Origin: Bacillota bacterium
GTDB lineage: Bacteria; Bacillota; Clostridia; Acetivibrionales; Acetivibrionaceae
NCBI GenBank assembly: GCA_023421115.1
Contig: JAEZUI010000120.1
Span: 1-35,677 of the forward strand
Length of the DNA stretch: 35,677 nt
Direction of reading: 5' to 3'
The position numbers and the translations under genes are program-made. Positions 8,081 to 16,478 of the stretch are shown one piece after another (position 1 is the stretch's first letter; the number at the start of each line of letters is the position of its first letter). The notes beneath the pieces were generated by a model that was not told the DNA's origin, ran no database searches, and saw nothing but the letters and a program-made list of their open reading frames with translations.

Positions 8081-9862
8081 ATGGGTGAATCGATTTTTGG
8101 AATGAAGAGGACACATAGATGTGCAGAACTTAATGCTTCAAATGTAGGGCAACAAGTTACTGTTATGGGTTGGACGCACAAGAGAAGAAACCTTGGAGGA
8201 CTTATCTTTGTTGACTTGAGAGATAGAAGCGGCATACTTCAGGTGGTATTTAACAACCAACTCAGTGCTGAAATGTTTGAAAAAGCTGAGTCAATAAGAA
8301 GTGAGTATGTTTTAGCTGTTGTAGGGGAAGTTGTAAACAGAGCTCCAGAGGCGTTGAATACTAAGATGCCCACAGGAGAGATTGAAATTATTGCAAAAGA
8401 GCTACGTATTTTAAGTGATGCTGAAACAACACCCTTTTATATTGAGGAAGATTCGGATGTTAATGAAACTCTCAGACTGAAATACAGATACCTTGATTTG
8501 AGAAGACCGGATATGCAGAGAAATCTTATATTAAGGCATAAGGTTGCCAAAATTGCCAGAGATTATTACGATCAAAAGGGATTTTTGGAAATAGAGACGC
8601 CTATGCTCACAAAGAGTACACCGGAAGGTGCGAGAGACTATTTAGTCCCAAGCAGGGTTCATCCCGGAAAGTTTTTTGCACTGCCTCAATCACCCCAGCT
8701 TTTCAAACAGCTATTAATGGTATCCGGTTATGACAGATACATGCAGATTGTAAAGTGTTTTAGGGATGAGGATTTAAGAGCTGACAGACAGCCTGAATTT
8801 ACTCAGATAGACCTTGAAATGTCCTTTGTAAATGTTGATGATGTATTGGAAATAAATGAAGGCTTTATAAAAAAGGCTTTTGATGAAGCCTTAGGCATCA
8901 AGTTAGAAACCCCCTTCTTAAGGATGACCTACCAGGAGGCAATGGACCGATTTGGTTCCGATAAGCCGGATATAAGATTCGGACTTGAGCTTATTAATGT
9001 ATCGGATATGGTTGAAAATTGTGGCTTTAAAGTGTTTTCCGGTGCAGTTCAAAATGGCGGAAGCGTAAGAGCAATAAATGCAAAGGGCTGTGGTAAAGCT
9101 TTCAGCAGAAGAGAAATAGATGCTTTAGTTGAATTTGTAAAGATATATGGAGCTAAGGGAATGGCGTGGATTTCGGTGGAAGAAAACGAAATTAAATCCT
9201 CCTTTGCAAAATTCTTTACCGAAGAAGAGTTAAAAGCAATACTTGATAGAGTAAAGGCTGAGCCTGGTGATTTGATTTGTTTTGTTGCAGATAAAAACGA
9301 AGTGGTTTATGATGCTCTAGGGCAGTTGAGACTTGAAATAGCAAGAAAAACCAATCTTATAGACGAAAATGAATTTAAGTTCCTTTGGGTAACCGAGTTC
9401 CCATTGCTTGAGTATGATGATGAAGAAAAACGCTATGTGGCAAAGCATCATCCCTTTACATCACCTATGGATGAAGATATGCAGTACCTTGATATCGAAC
9501 CCGGAAAAGTAAGGGCAAAGGCTTATGATATTGTTTTAAACGGTACTGAAATAGGAGGAGGTAGCATAAGAATACATGACCAGTCCCTTCAGTCAAAAAT
9601 GTTCAAGCTTTTAGGTTTTACTGAAGAACAGGCCTGGGATAGATTCGGATTCCTTCTTGAGGCCTTTAAATACGGTACACCTCCTCACGGTGGTCTTGCC
9701 TTTGGTCTTGACAGGCTTATAATGATTATGGCAGGAAGAAGCAGTATAAGAGATGTAATAGCATTTCCAAAGGTACAGAATGCGTCAGACCTTATGTCTA
9801 ATGCACCGGATGTGGTTGAAGATAAGCAAATTCAGGAGCTTCACATAGGGTTAAGCAACTAG
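8081..9862 (+). CDS. aspS: Aspartyl-tRNA synthetase
   Basis: Charges tRNA-Asp; class IIb, 593 residues, the bacterial length. It has an N-terminal OB anticodon-binding fold (GWTHKRRNLGGLIFVDLRDR), a catalytic core with QSPQLFKQLLMVSGYDRYMQ and motif 2 FRDEDLRADRQPEFTQIDLE, the bacterial GAD insertion (about residues 290-420), and motif 3 GLAFGLDRLIMIMAG. The start ATG 8081 has GGAGGA 5 bases upstream; a second in-frame ATG at 8102 is less well placed. It is probably cotranscribed with hisS, so the hisS attenuator would control both enzymes. A terminator-like hairpin lies about 50 bases after the stop. Confidence 0.97.
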   Translation: MGESIFGMKRTHRCAELNASNVGQQVTVMGWTHKRRNLGGLIFVDLRDRSGILQVVFNNQLSAEMFEKAESIRSEYVLAVVGEVVNRAPEALNTKMPTGEIEIIAKELRILSDAETTPFYIEEDSDVNETLRLKYRYLDLRRPDMQRNLILRHKVAKIARDYYDQKGFLEIETPMLTKSTPEGARDYLVPSRVHPGKFFALPQSPQLFKQLLMVSGYDRYMQIVKCFRDEDLRADRQPEFTQIDLEMSFVNVDDVLEINEGFIKKAFDEALGIKLETPFLRMTYQEAMDRFGSDKPDIRFGLELINVSDMVENCGFKVFSGAVQNGGSVRAINAKGCGKAFSRREIDALVEFVKIYGAKGMAWISVEENEIKSSFAKFFTEEELKAILDRVKAEPGDLICFVADKNEVVYDALGQLRLEIARKTNLIDENEFKFLWVTEFPLLEYDDEEKRYVAKHHPFTSPMDEDMQYLDIEPGKVRAKAYDIVLNGTEIGGGSIRIHDQSLQSKMFKLLGFTEEQAWDRFGFLLEAFKYGTPPHGGLAFGLDRLIMIMAGRSSIRDVIAFPKVQNASDLMSNAPDVVEDKQIQELHIGLSN

Positions 9863-9911
9863 TGCTTTTGTAACAAAATATATTGTAGAACTTATAAATA
9901 AGGGCTAAATG

Positions 9912-9951
9912 CCCTGTTTGTGCTGATTAATAACACTGACAGGGTATTTTA
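9912..9951 (+). terminator. Probable terminator after aspS
   Basis: CCCTGT (9912-9917) pairs with ACAGGG (9939-9944), with GTG/CAC inside, followed by TATTTTATT. AGGGC (9901-9905) can also pair with GCCCT (9911-9915) as a competing small hairpin. The stem is modest but the position is right for the end of hisS-aspS. Confidence 0.6.
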
Positions 9952-9999
9952 TTATGTAAAAATTATAGACCTATTATTCATATTATTCACAATGTTCAC

Positions 10000-10028
10000 T
10001 TGAAAAAAACTCATAAATTATATACAAT
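10000..10028 (+). promoter_or_regulatory. Vegetative promoter for lepB
   Basis: TTGAAA (10000-10005), 17 bases, then TACAAT (10023-10028). It lies downstream of the aspS terminator and about 30 bases before the lepB ribosome binding site, so lepB is probably its own unit. Confidence 0.6.
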
Positions 10029-10073
10029 TTATTAATATGGAGTTGAAAAGCACTAATTTAAGGAGGAATTCTT

Positions 10074-10619
10074 ACGAGTAAGCATCCGATTTTAAAAGAG
10101 GTTTTAGATTGGTTGATTCACATTGGCATAGCAGTAATTTTGGGAGTTCTGATAGTTACTTTTGTTGCACAAATAACCGTTGTAAACGGCAGTTCCATGG
10201 AAAAAACACTTCATGATGGTGACAGGCTTATAATCGAAAAGATCAGTCCTAAAATAGGAAACATTAAGAGGGGAGATATTGTTACAATCGATGATCCAAT
10301 AAAGTTGAACAAAGTTACACGGCCGATTATAAAGCGAGTAATCGGAGTGGAAGGGGATCATGTTGAAATAAGTGACGGTAAGGTTTTTGTCAATGGAGAG
10401 GAATTAAAAGAGGAGTATATAAGTGGAGATACTACTTTAGAAGTAAATGAGAAATATAGCGATGTTAAGGTGGAAGAGGGATGTATATATGTGCTTGGGG
10501 ACAATAGACTTCCGTATAAGAGTCAAGATAGCAGGACACTAGGTACTGAAAGTATGGAATATGTTACAGGAAAGGCTTTATTAAGATTCTTCCCTTTTAA
10601 TAGTTTTAGTTTGTTTTAG
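10074..10619 (+). CDS. lepB: Signal peptidase I, with apparent ACG start codon
   Basis: Membrane-anchored type I signal peptidase that removes signal peptides from exported proteins. Starting at ACG 10074 the product is 181 residues, the usual Gram-positive length, beginning (M)SKHPILKEVLDWLIHIG. One membrane helix covers about residues 14-33. The catalytic Ser is S41 in NGSSMEKTL, and the catalytic Lys is K87 in IIKRVIGVEGD. The C-terminal box reads VLGDNRLPYKSQDSR. The start is inferred: AGGAGG (10061-10066) lies 7 bases before ACG, and a stop at 10059 blocks any upstream start. The first standard start, TTG 10113, would cut off the cytoplasmic tail and enter the helix. Family members nearly always have Pro where this one has K44. 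An ATG-to-ACG mutation or sequencing error is possible. Confidence 0.88.
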   Translation, partial: TSKHPILKEVLDWLIHIGIAVILGVLIVTFVAQITVVNGSSMEKTLHDGDRLIIEKISPKIGNIKRGDIVTIDDPIKLNKVTRPIIKRVIGVEGDHVEISDGKVFVNGEELKEEYISGDTTLEVNEKYSDVKVEEGCIYVLGDNRLPYKSQDSRTLGTESMEYVTGKALLRFFPFNSFSLF

Positions 10620-11094
10620 ATATTTCCAAAATAACTGATTGATTACCAATTCAGAAATATTGATTTTAATTTTTTGTATACCCAAATAATGCTCCTATAT
10701 TTAGAAGCTTAAAGCTTCCATAATGGGTTTTGCGACTTGAATACTGTTAGGCTATCTTTGAAATCGCCTTAGTTATTTCTCAGACAAGCATACTTCTTTA
10801 ATCACTTAACATATAAATATATATATTAATATTATTTATGTGGAAAAATATTCAGTTACCAGTATTAGGAATAATACTTGCAGGGAGTATTGGTGTTGGT
10901 GTAAAATGCTTTAAGAGAAACAACTTATTATTTGTAGAAATATGTCAGACAAATGTTCTTAAAATAGATAGTTATAAGGTTTGTTTGCCTCGAAATGCAT
11001 CTTGATTTTTTACTTAAAACAAGTGTTAGGCTAACATAAGGGTGGATGTAGTTGAAAGGGGTGTGAATGCGGCTTAAATTCAGCTGCGTTGTCT
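10620..11094. other. 475-bp intergenic region with no confident gene
   Basis: AT-rich spacer between lepB and the activase gene. GAAGC (10704-10708) and GCTTC (10714-10718) form a tiny hairpin without a T-tract. A 55-codon frame (10838-11005, peptide starting MWKNIQLPVLGIILAG, hydrophobic then basic) has no ribosome binding site and may be a remnant. No clear promoter was identified for the downstream gene. Confidence 0.5.
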
Positions 11095-14000
11095 ATGAAG
11101 AAATTATTACATGTAGGACTAGATGTAGGATCGACCACTGTAAAGTTGGTTGTACTTGATAGATATGACAAAGTGTTGTTCAGTAAATACCAAAGACACT
11201 ATTCTGATATTAGAAAAACAATATTTTCACTCATCAGTGAGGCTTACAATTTATTTTCAAATGAAGATATTACTTTAATGGTAACCGGATCGGGAGGCAT
11301 TTCTGTTTCCGAATGGATTGGCATAGCTTTTATACAGGAAGTGGTTGCGAGTACAAAGGCTATTGAGACTTTTATTCCGCATACCGATGTTGTAATAGAG
11401 CTAGGTGGAGAAGATGCCAAGATAACATATTTTGAAGGCGGAATTGAGCAGAGAATGAATGGTACATGTGCTGGCGGTACCGGGGCTTTTATAGATCAAA
11501 TGGCATCTTTGCTTAAAACCGATGCTTCGGGCTTAAATGAACTTGCTAAAGAGCACAAGGTTATTTACCCTATTGCAGCAAGATGTGGGGTTTTTGCAAA
11601 GACGGACATACAACCTTTAATAAATGAAGGAGCTGCAAGAGAAGATATTGCAGCATCGGTTTTTCAATCTGTAGTAAATCAGACTATCAGCGGCTTAGCC
11701 TGTGGAAAACCCATAAGAGGAAATATAGCGTTTCTTGGAGGTCCCTTGCAATTTTTGTCGGAGCTTAGAGAAAGGTTTATTGAGACTTTGAAGATTGCTG
11801 ATCATCAGATAGTTTTTCCCGATAATGCAGAGCTTTATGTTGCTATGGGCGCAGCTTTATCCTCTAAAGCTTTAAATCCAGTATCGTTTAAGTCTTTAGA
11901 GAGTAAACTTTATTTGCTCAATGAAGTTACGGTTCATGAAGTTGAAAGATTGGAGCCTCTATTTAAAAATGAAAAGGAACTTGAAGAGTTTCGTAAAAGG
12001 CACAGTGCATCTAAAGTTAGTATAAGAGACCTGGCAGGTTTTAAAGGGGAGTGCTTTTTAGGAATTGATGCAGGTTCGACAACTACAAAAGCTGCTCTTA
12101 TTGATGAAAAAGGAGCGGTACTTTATTCGTATTACGGCAGCAATAACGGAAGTCCTTTAAATTCAGCAGTCACTATATTAAAGGATATATATAAGAAGCT
12201 TCCTAAGGACGCTAGAATTGCCAACTCCACCGTTACCGGATATGGTGAAGGCCTCATAAAAGCGGCTTTAGATGTGGATATAGGTGAAATAGAGACTATT
12301 GCACATTATAAGGCAGCAGAAAAAATATTGCCCGGTGTTGAGTTTATATTGGATATCGGCGGGCAAGACATGAAATGTCTTAGAGTAAAAAATGGAGTTA
12401 TTGACAGTATTATGCTAAATGAAGCATGTTCTTCAGGCTGCGGATCCTTTATTGAGACGTTTGCATATTCACTGAACATGAGTGTTAAAGATTTTGCCGT
12501 TGAGGCGCTTCTTGCAAGGCAGCCTGTAGATTTAGGCTCGAGATGTACCGTGTTTATGAATTCAAGGGTTAAGCAAGCCCAGAAGGAAGGAGCATCGGTA
12601 GGAGATATATCCTCTGGCTTATCCTATTCGGTTATAAAAAATGCGCTTCAAAAGGTTATAAAAATAAGAAATCCCGAAGAGATAGGAGATAAGGTTATTG
12701 TTCAGGGCGGAACTTTTTACAATGATGCGGTGCTAAGAAGCTTTGAACTAATATCGGGTAAAGAAGCTGTAAGGCCTGACATAGCAGGGCTTATGGGAGC
12801 GTATGGTGCAGCTTTAATTGCCCAAGAGAGATATGAAACAGGTTATAAAAGCACTTTACTCAGCGAGAATAGACTCCTAAACTTTGATATGGAAGTGTCC
12901 ATGAGAAGATGTAGTTTGTGCGGAAATAACTGTTTGCTGACCATTAACAATTTTGGGGATGGCAAGGAGTTTGTATCGGGTAACCGGTGTGAAAGGGGAG
13001 CCGGAATAGAAGAAAAGAAAGAAAGTGCTCCAAACCTTTTTGACTTCAAGTATAAAAGGGTGTTTTCCTATACTCCTTTAAAGCAAGATCAGGCATATCG
13101 TGGGACTATAGGAATCCCAAGAGTATTGAATATATATGAAAACTATCCTTTTTGGTTTACTTTTTTTACAGAACTAAAATACAGGGTAGAGCTCTCTCCC
13201 AGGTCATCTAAAAAGATATATGAGCTTGGTATTGAGACCATACCGTCTGAATCGGTATGTTATCCCGCAAAGCTTGTGCATGGACACATTATGAGCTTGG
13301 TAAAAAGAGATGTGGATATCATATTTTATCCATGCATTCCTTATGAAAGCATTGAATACAAAGACGCGGACAATCATTTTAATTGTCCGATAGTTACTTC
13401 ATATCCGGAAGTAATAAAGAACAATATGGATGTAATAAAAGAGAGTGGAACGGTGTTTATGAATCCGTTTTTACCTTTCTACAATAAAAAGCGTTTGACC
13501 CAAAGGCTTTTTGATGAGTTTGGTGTATTTGGCATAAGCAAGGCAGAAATTGAAAGGGCAGCGGAAAAAGCTTGGGTTGAATTGAATAATGTAAAGCAGG
13601 ATATAAGAAACAAGGGCGAAGAGGTCTTAAGATATCTTGAGCAAACCGGTGGTAAGGGAATTGTGTTAGCAGGAAGACCATATCACATTGATCATGAGAT
13701 AAATCATGGTATACCGAATATTATTACCGGTTTTGGAATGGCTGTTCTCACAGAGGACTCAATTGCTCATTTGGGAAATATTCAACAGCCGTTAAGAGTT
13801 GTTGACCAGTGGGTGTATCATTCAAGACTGTATAGGGCAGCAAGCTTTGTTAAGGATAAGAAGAATATGGAAATTGTTCAACTGAACTCCTTTGGCTGTG
13901 GGCTCGATGCTGTAACTACCGATCAGGTTGAAGAAATATTATCGAGCAGCGGTAAAATATATACTGTTTTAAAAATTGATGAGATAGATAACTTAGGGGC

Positions 14001-15399
14001 AGCAAAAATACGCATCAGATCATTAAAAGCAGCAATGGATGAAAGAGATAAGAATGGATTTGAGCTTTTAAAGGGTGATTCAAGCTATAAGAAAGTAAAG
14101 TTTACTAAAAAGATGAAAAAGAGTCATACTATTTTGGTTCCTCAAATGTCTCCTATACATTTTCAGTTTTTAGAGGAGGCGTTCAATTCGTCCGGATATA
14201 ATGTTGAAGTTCTACCTTCGGTAGACCGTAAAGCAGTGGATGAAGGGTTGAAATATGTAAATAACGATGCATGCTATCCCTCCATTATTGTTGTCGGTCA
14301 GGTTGTTGAGGCATTAAAATCTGGAAGGTATGATTTAGATAATACATCGGTAATGATAACGCAGACTGCCGGTGGATGTAGAGCGACCAATTATATCGGT
14401 TTTTTGAGAAAGGCATTGAAGAACGCAAATATGCCTAATATACCGGTTATTTCTCTAAATTTTGCGGGCCTTGAAAAGAATCCGGGTTTTAAGAAAACAC
14501 CGGGACTTCTAAACAAGATTCTTATCGGTCTGGTATACGGGGACCTTTTAATGCGCGTGCTTTACAGAGTAAGGCCTTATGAGAAAATAAAAGGTTCGGC
14601 AAACCTTTTATATAATTCCTGGGTGGAAAGATGTAAAGAATCGGTTAGAAGCGGTAAGCATCGCACTTTTAAGGATAATATATGTAAGATAGTTGAGGAA
14701 TTTGACAGCTTAAAACTTAATGATATCGAGAAGCCAAAAGTAGGGCTTGTAGGTGAAATACTGGTCAAATTCCATCCAACGGCAAACAACAATGTGGTTG
14801 ATATAATTGAAAAAGAAGGGGCAGAAGCTGTAATGCCTGATTTGGTTGACTTTTTACTCTATTGTGCTTATGACAGCAACTTTAAACACCAATATCTTGC
14901 AGATAAAAAGATGACAAAAGTGATTAAAAATGTTGCTATTGATTTAATCGAGTACTATAGAAAAGATATGAGAAAAGCCCTTGAAAAGAGTAAACGTTTT
15001 CATGCACCGTGTTCAATTTACCAACTTGCGGATATGGCATCGGAGATTTTATCCATAGGAAATCAAACTGGAGAGGGTTGGTTTTTGACAGCGGAGATGA
15101 TAGAGCTTATAAAAAGCGGAGCCCAAAATATCGTTTGTATGCAGCCTTTTGCATGTCTACCTAACCATGTTACGGGCAAAGGTATGATTAAAGAACTCAA
15201 AAGCAGATATCCTAAGGCAAATATCACTGCTGTGGACTATGACCCTGGAGCTAGTGAAGTTAATCAGCTAAACAGAATAAAGCTAATGATGTCTGTAGCT
15301 TTTAAAAACTTTCAGCCTAATGAAGGTATTGAACAGGAAGAATTTGAGGTTTCCCCTGTCGAACGGAAAAGAAAAAGGCTTAGAGCTAATAAGGCCTAA
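11095..15399 (+). CDS. Giant 2-hydroxyacyl-CoA dehydratase activase/reductase-like iron-sulfur protein
   Basis: A 1434-residue fusion of the BadF/HgdC ATPase family with dehydratase-like parts. Domain 1 (about residues 3-260) and domain 2 (about 320-580) are both ASKHA ATPase folds, with phosphate loops VGLDVGSTTVK and LGIDAGSTTTK. Each keeps the HgdC-type cysteines: NGTCAGGTG and ARCGVFAKTD in the first, NEACSSGCG and SRCTVFMNS in the second. A CSLCGNNC cluster (near residue 605) follows, then a long C-terminal half (about 665-1400) resembling the DUF2229/HgdB-like region, with cysteines in NDACYPSI, TAGGCRATN and QPFACLPNH. The family uses ATP to drive low-potential electron transfer; the substrate here is unknown. 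The start is uncertain: ATG 11095 (or TTG 11089) has no nearby ribosome binding site. A strong terminator follows. Confidence 0.88.
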   Translation: MKKLLHVGLDVGSTTVKLVVLDRYDKVLFSKYQRHYSDIRKTIFSLISEAYNLFSNEDITLMVTGSGGISVSEWIGIAFIQEVVASTKAIETFIPHTDVVIELGGEDAKITYFEGGIEQRMNGTCAGGTGAFIDQMASLLKTDASGLNELAKEHKVIYPIAARCGVFAKTDIQPLINEGAAREDIAASVFQSVVNQTISGLACGKPIRGNIAFLGGPLQFLSELRERFIETLKIADHQIVFPDNAELYVAMGAALSSKALNPVSFKSLESKLYLLNEVTVHEVERLEPLFKNEKELEEFRKRHSASKVSIRDLAGFKGECFLGIDAGSTTTKAALIDEKGAVLYSYYGSNNGSPLNSAVTILKDIYKKLPKDARIANSTVTGYGEGLIKAALDVDIGEIETIAHYKAAEKILPGVEFILDIGGQDMKCLRVKNGVIDSIMLNEACSSGCGSFIETFAYSLNMSVKDFAVEALLARQPVDLGSRCTVFMNSRVKQAQKEGASVGDISSGLSYSVIKNALQKVIKIRNPEEIGDKVIVQGGTFYNDAVLRSFELISGKEAVRPDIAGLMGAYGAALIAQERYETGYKSTLLSENRLLNFDMEVSMRRCSLCGNNCLLTINNFGDGKEFVSGNRCERGAGIEEKKESAPNLFDFKYKRVFSYTPLKQDQAYRGTIGIPRVLNIYENYPFWFTFFTELKYRVELSPRSSKKIYELGIETIPSESVCYPAKLVHGHIMSLVKRDVDIIFYPCIPYESIEYKDADNHFNCPIVTSYPEVIKNNMDVIKESGTVFMNPFLPFYNKKRLTQRLFDEFGVFGISKAEIERAAEKAWVELNNVKQDIRNKGEEVLRYLEQTGGKGIVLAGRPYHIDHEINHGIPNIITGFGMAVLTEDSIAHLGNIQQPLRVVDQWVYHSRLYRAASFVKDKKNMEIVQLNSFGCGLDAVTTDQVEEILSSSGKIYTVLKIDEIDNLGAAKIRIRSLKAAMDERDKNGFELLKGDSSYKKVKFTKKMKKSHTILVPQMSPIHFQFLEEAFNSSGYNVEVLPSVDRKAVDEGLKYVNNDACYPSIIVVGQVVEALKSGRYDLDNTSVMITQTAGGCRATNYIGFLRKALKNANMPNIPVISLNFAGLEKNPGFKKTPGLLNKILIGLVYGDLLMRVLYRVRPYEKIKGSANLLYNSWVERCKESVRSGKHRTFKDNICKIVEEFDSLKLNDIEKPKVGLVGEILVKFHPTANNNVVDIIEKEGAEAVMPDLVDFLLYCAYDSNFKHQYLADKKMTKVIKNVAIDLIEYYRKDMRKALEKSKRFHAPCSIYQLADMASEILSIGNQTGEGWFLTAEMIELIKSGAQNIVCMQPFACLPNHVTGKGMIKELKSRYPKANITAVDYDPGASEVNQLNRIKLMMSVAFKNFQPNEGIEQEEFEVSPVERKRKRLRANKA

Positions 15400-15414
15400 A
15401 GTGAAGCTATAATT

Positions 15415-15465
15415 AAAAGGAGTGCTGCAAGCTACTATATAAGTAATTTGCAACACTCCTTTTTA
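15415..15465 (+). terminator. Strong intrinsic terminator after the activase gene
   Basis: AAAAGGAGTG (15415-15424) pairs with CACTCCTTTT (15454-15463), continued by TGCAA/TTGCA across single-base bulges, and the 3' arm runs into a T-tract. It starts 16 bases after the stop codon and ends this unit. Confidence 0.9.
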
Positions 15466-15608
15466 TGTAAAGTAAAAGTATTTTCGTAGTTTAGTTACGG
15501 CGAATTAAAAACGTAAACTTGTATAAAAGTAAATTTAATGCTGCTACTTTACAAATTAGATGAATTCTACGAATTAATTTTTTATTATTACCTACATATT
15601 AGCTTTAT

Positions 15609-15833
15609 TTACAAACTTTTGGGTAATAAAAGAATACTGTCAATACTTAAAATGTTTAGATAGGGATCGTTGTTATTAGGGCTTTTCACAAATTTAAATT
15701 CTTGTAAACGATTTTGATGTCCGCAGCAGTCGCATTGAAAATTAAGTCCGTTGAGCTTTTCGATTTCCATTTCGGGTAGACTAAGGATAACAGTTTTACA
15801 ATTGTGGCACTTTAAGTTCTTAAAGTTGTACAT
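15609..15833 (-). CDS. Small zinc-ribbon protein
   Basis: A 74-residue protein read from the - strand, the only well-supported gene there. It has two CxxC pairs: C9-H-N-C12 in LKCHNCKT and C34-D-C-C37 in FQCDCCGHQNR, 21 residues apart, the layout of a single four-Cys zinc ribbon. This resembles small Com-like or regulator-type ribbons, but no specific family is claimed. The gene is believed real because a perfect AAAGGAGG lies 7 bases before the ATG (15833 reading left). The last 35 residues are low in conserved features. It stands alone between two + strand units, with one repeat copy (15911-16002) overlapping its upstream region. Confidence 0.68.
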   Translation of the reverse strand: MYNFKNLKCHNCKTVILSLPEMEIEKLNGLNFQCDCCGHQNRLQEFKFVKSPNNNDPYLNILSIDSILLLPKSL

Positions 15834-15891
15834 ACCTAATCCTCCTTTTGGTTAATTGATTAAATTATGTGGTTTGTTTTAGTGAATATAA

Positions 15892-15919
15892 AATGTATTT
15901 TTAAATTAAAGTGATTCAA
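15892..15919 (-). promoter_or_regulatory. Possible promoter for the zinc-ribbon gene
   Basis: On the - strand TTGAAT (15919-15914), 16 bases, then TACATT (15897-15892), about 45 bases upstream of the gene's ribosome binding site. The -35 box falls inside the edge of repeat copy A, so the repeat may supply part of the promoter. Weak on its own. Confidence 0.35.
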
Positions 15920-16002
15920 AAAAACTTTGCAATGGGTGTTTCAAAAAATTTGATGGGCTTCGTGACCTCAATATTGTATATGTTATTCTTTGGATTGACC
16001 TA
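15911..16002 (+). repeat. AT-rich repeat family, copy A
   Basis: Begins GTGATTCAAAAAAACTTTGC and continues with GGTGTTTCAAAAAATTTG, then ATGGGCTT, then ATATTGTATA and GTTATT. It aligns with copy B over about 90 bases in the same orientation, with small indels; most bases agree. The internal inverted repeat seen in copies B and C is degraded here. Confidence 0.75.
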
Positions 16003-16367
16003 ATATGCGTGAAACAAGATTTTTAGAAAGTACTTTTATAAGGCATATTAAATTTTATTACAAATACAAGCTAAACAAAAGCAATAGACTTAAATAATGC
16101 TTAATCGACACAAAAATCACGAATGTTAATCATTATGTTGCGTTTACTAATTGGGATAAAACTGATAGAAACTAAATGTTTACACATGTTTAAAACCAAG
16201 CACTTTGGTTAATTATCATTAGTGTTAGTTATTTGTATAGAATGTACAATAACTCCACAGATAAAAAGATACATATCTATTATATATGTATTTAAATTAT
16301 TTATCAAGAGTTATCATAAAAAAAGTATACAATTAATATTATTAGAGATAAGGTCATTTTTAACAAG
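16003..16367. other. Non-coding spacer between repeat copies A and B
   Basis: AT-rich with stops in all frames that I followed and no ribosome binding site. One dyad, ATACATAT/ATATGTAT, spans 16269-16291. No confident sporulation-sigma promoter was found, although spoIIP expression would require one somewhere upstream. Confidence 0.4.
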
Positions 16368-16467
16368 GTGATTCCAAAAAAACTTTGCAATCGCTATTTC
16401 AAAAAATATGGTTAGATGGGCTTTATGCCTTAAATATTGTATAGGTTATTTTTTGAAATGGCATAAA
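16368..16467 (+). repeat. AT-rich repeat family, copy B, in the spoIIP leader
   Basis: Starts GTGATTCCAAAAAAACTTTG. It contains ATTTCAAAAAATA and its exact reverse complement TATTTTTTGAAAT about 40 bases later, extendable to GC(T/C)ATTTCAAAAAATA with one mismatch. The right arm ends only a few bases before the spoIIP ribosome binding site (GGAGG, 16469-16473). Direct repeat of copy A and inverted relative to copies C and D. Confidence 0.8.
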
Positions 16468-16478
16468 CGGAGGAAAAA

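Noticed and set aside
10838..11005. 55-codon hydrophobic ORF upstream of the activase gene
   Set aside because: No ribosome binding site, AT-rich context and no recognisable family; mentioned only in the intergenic description.
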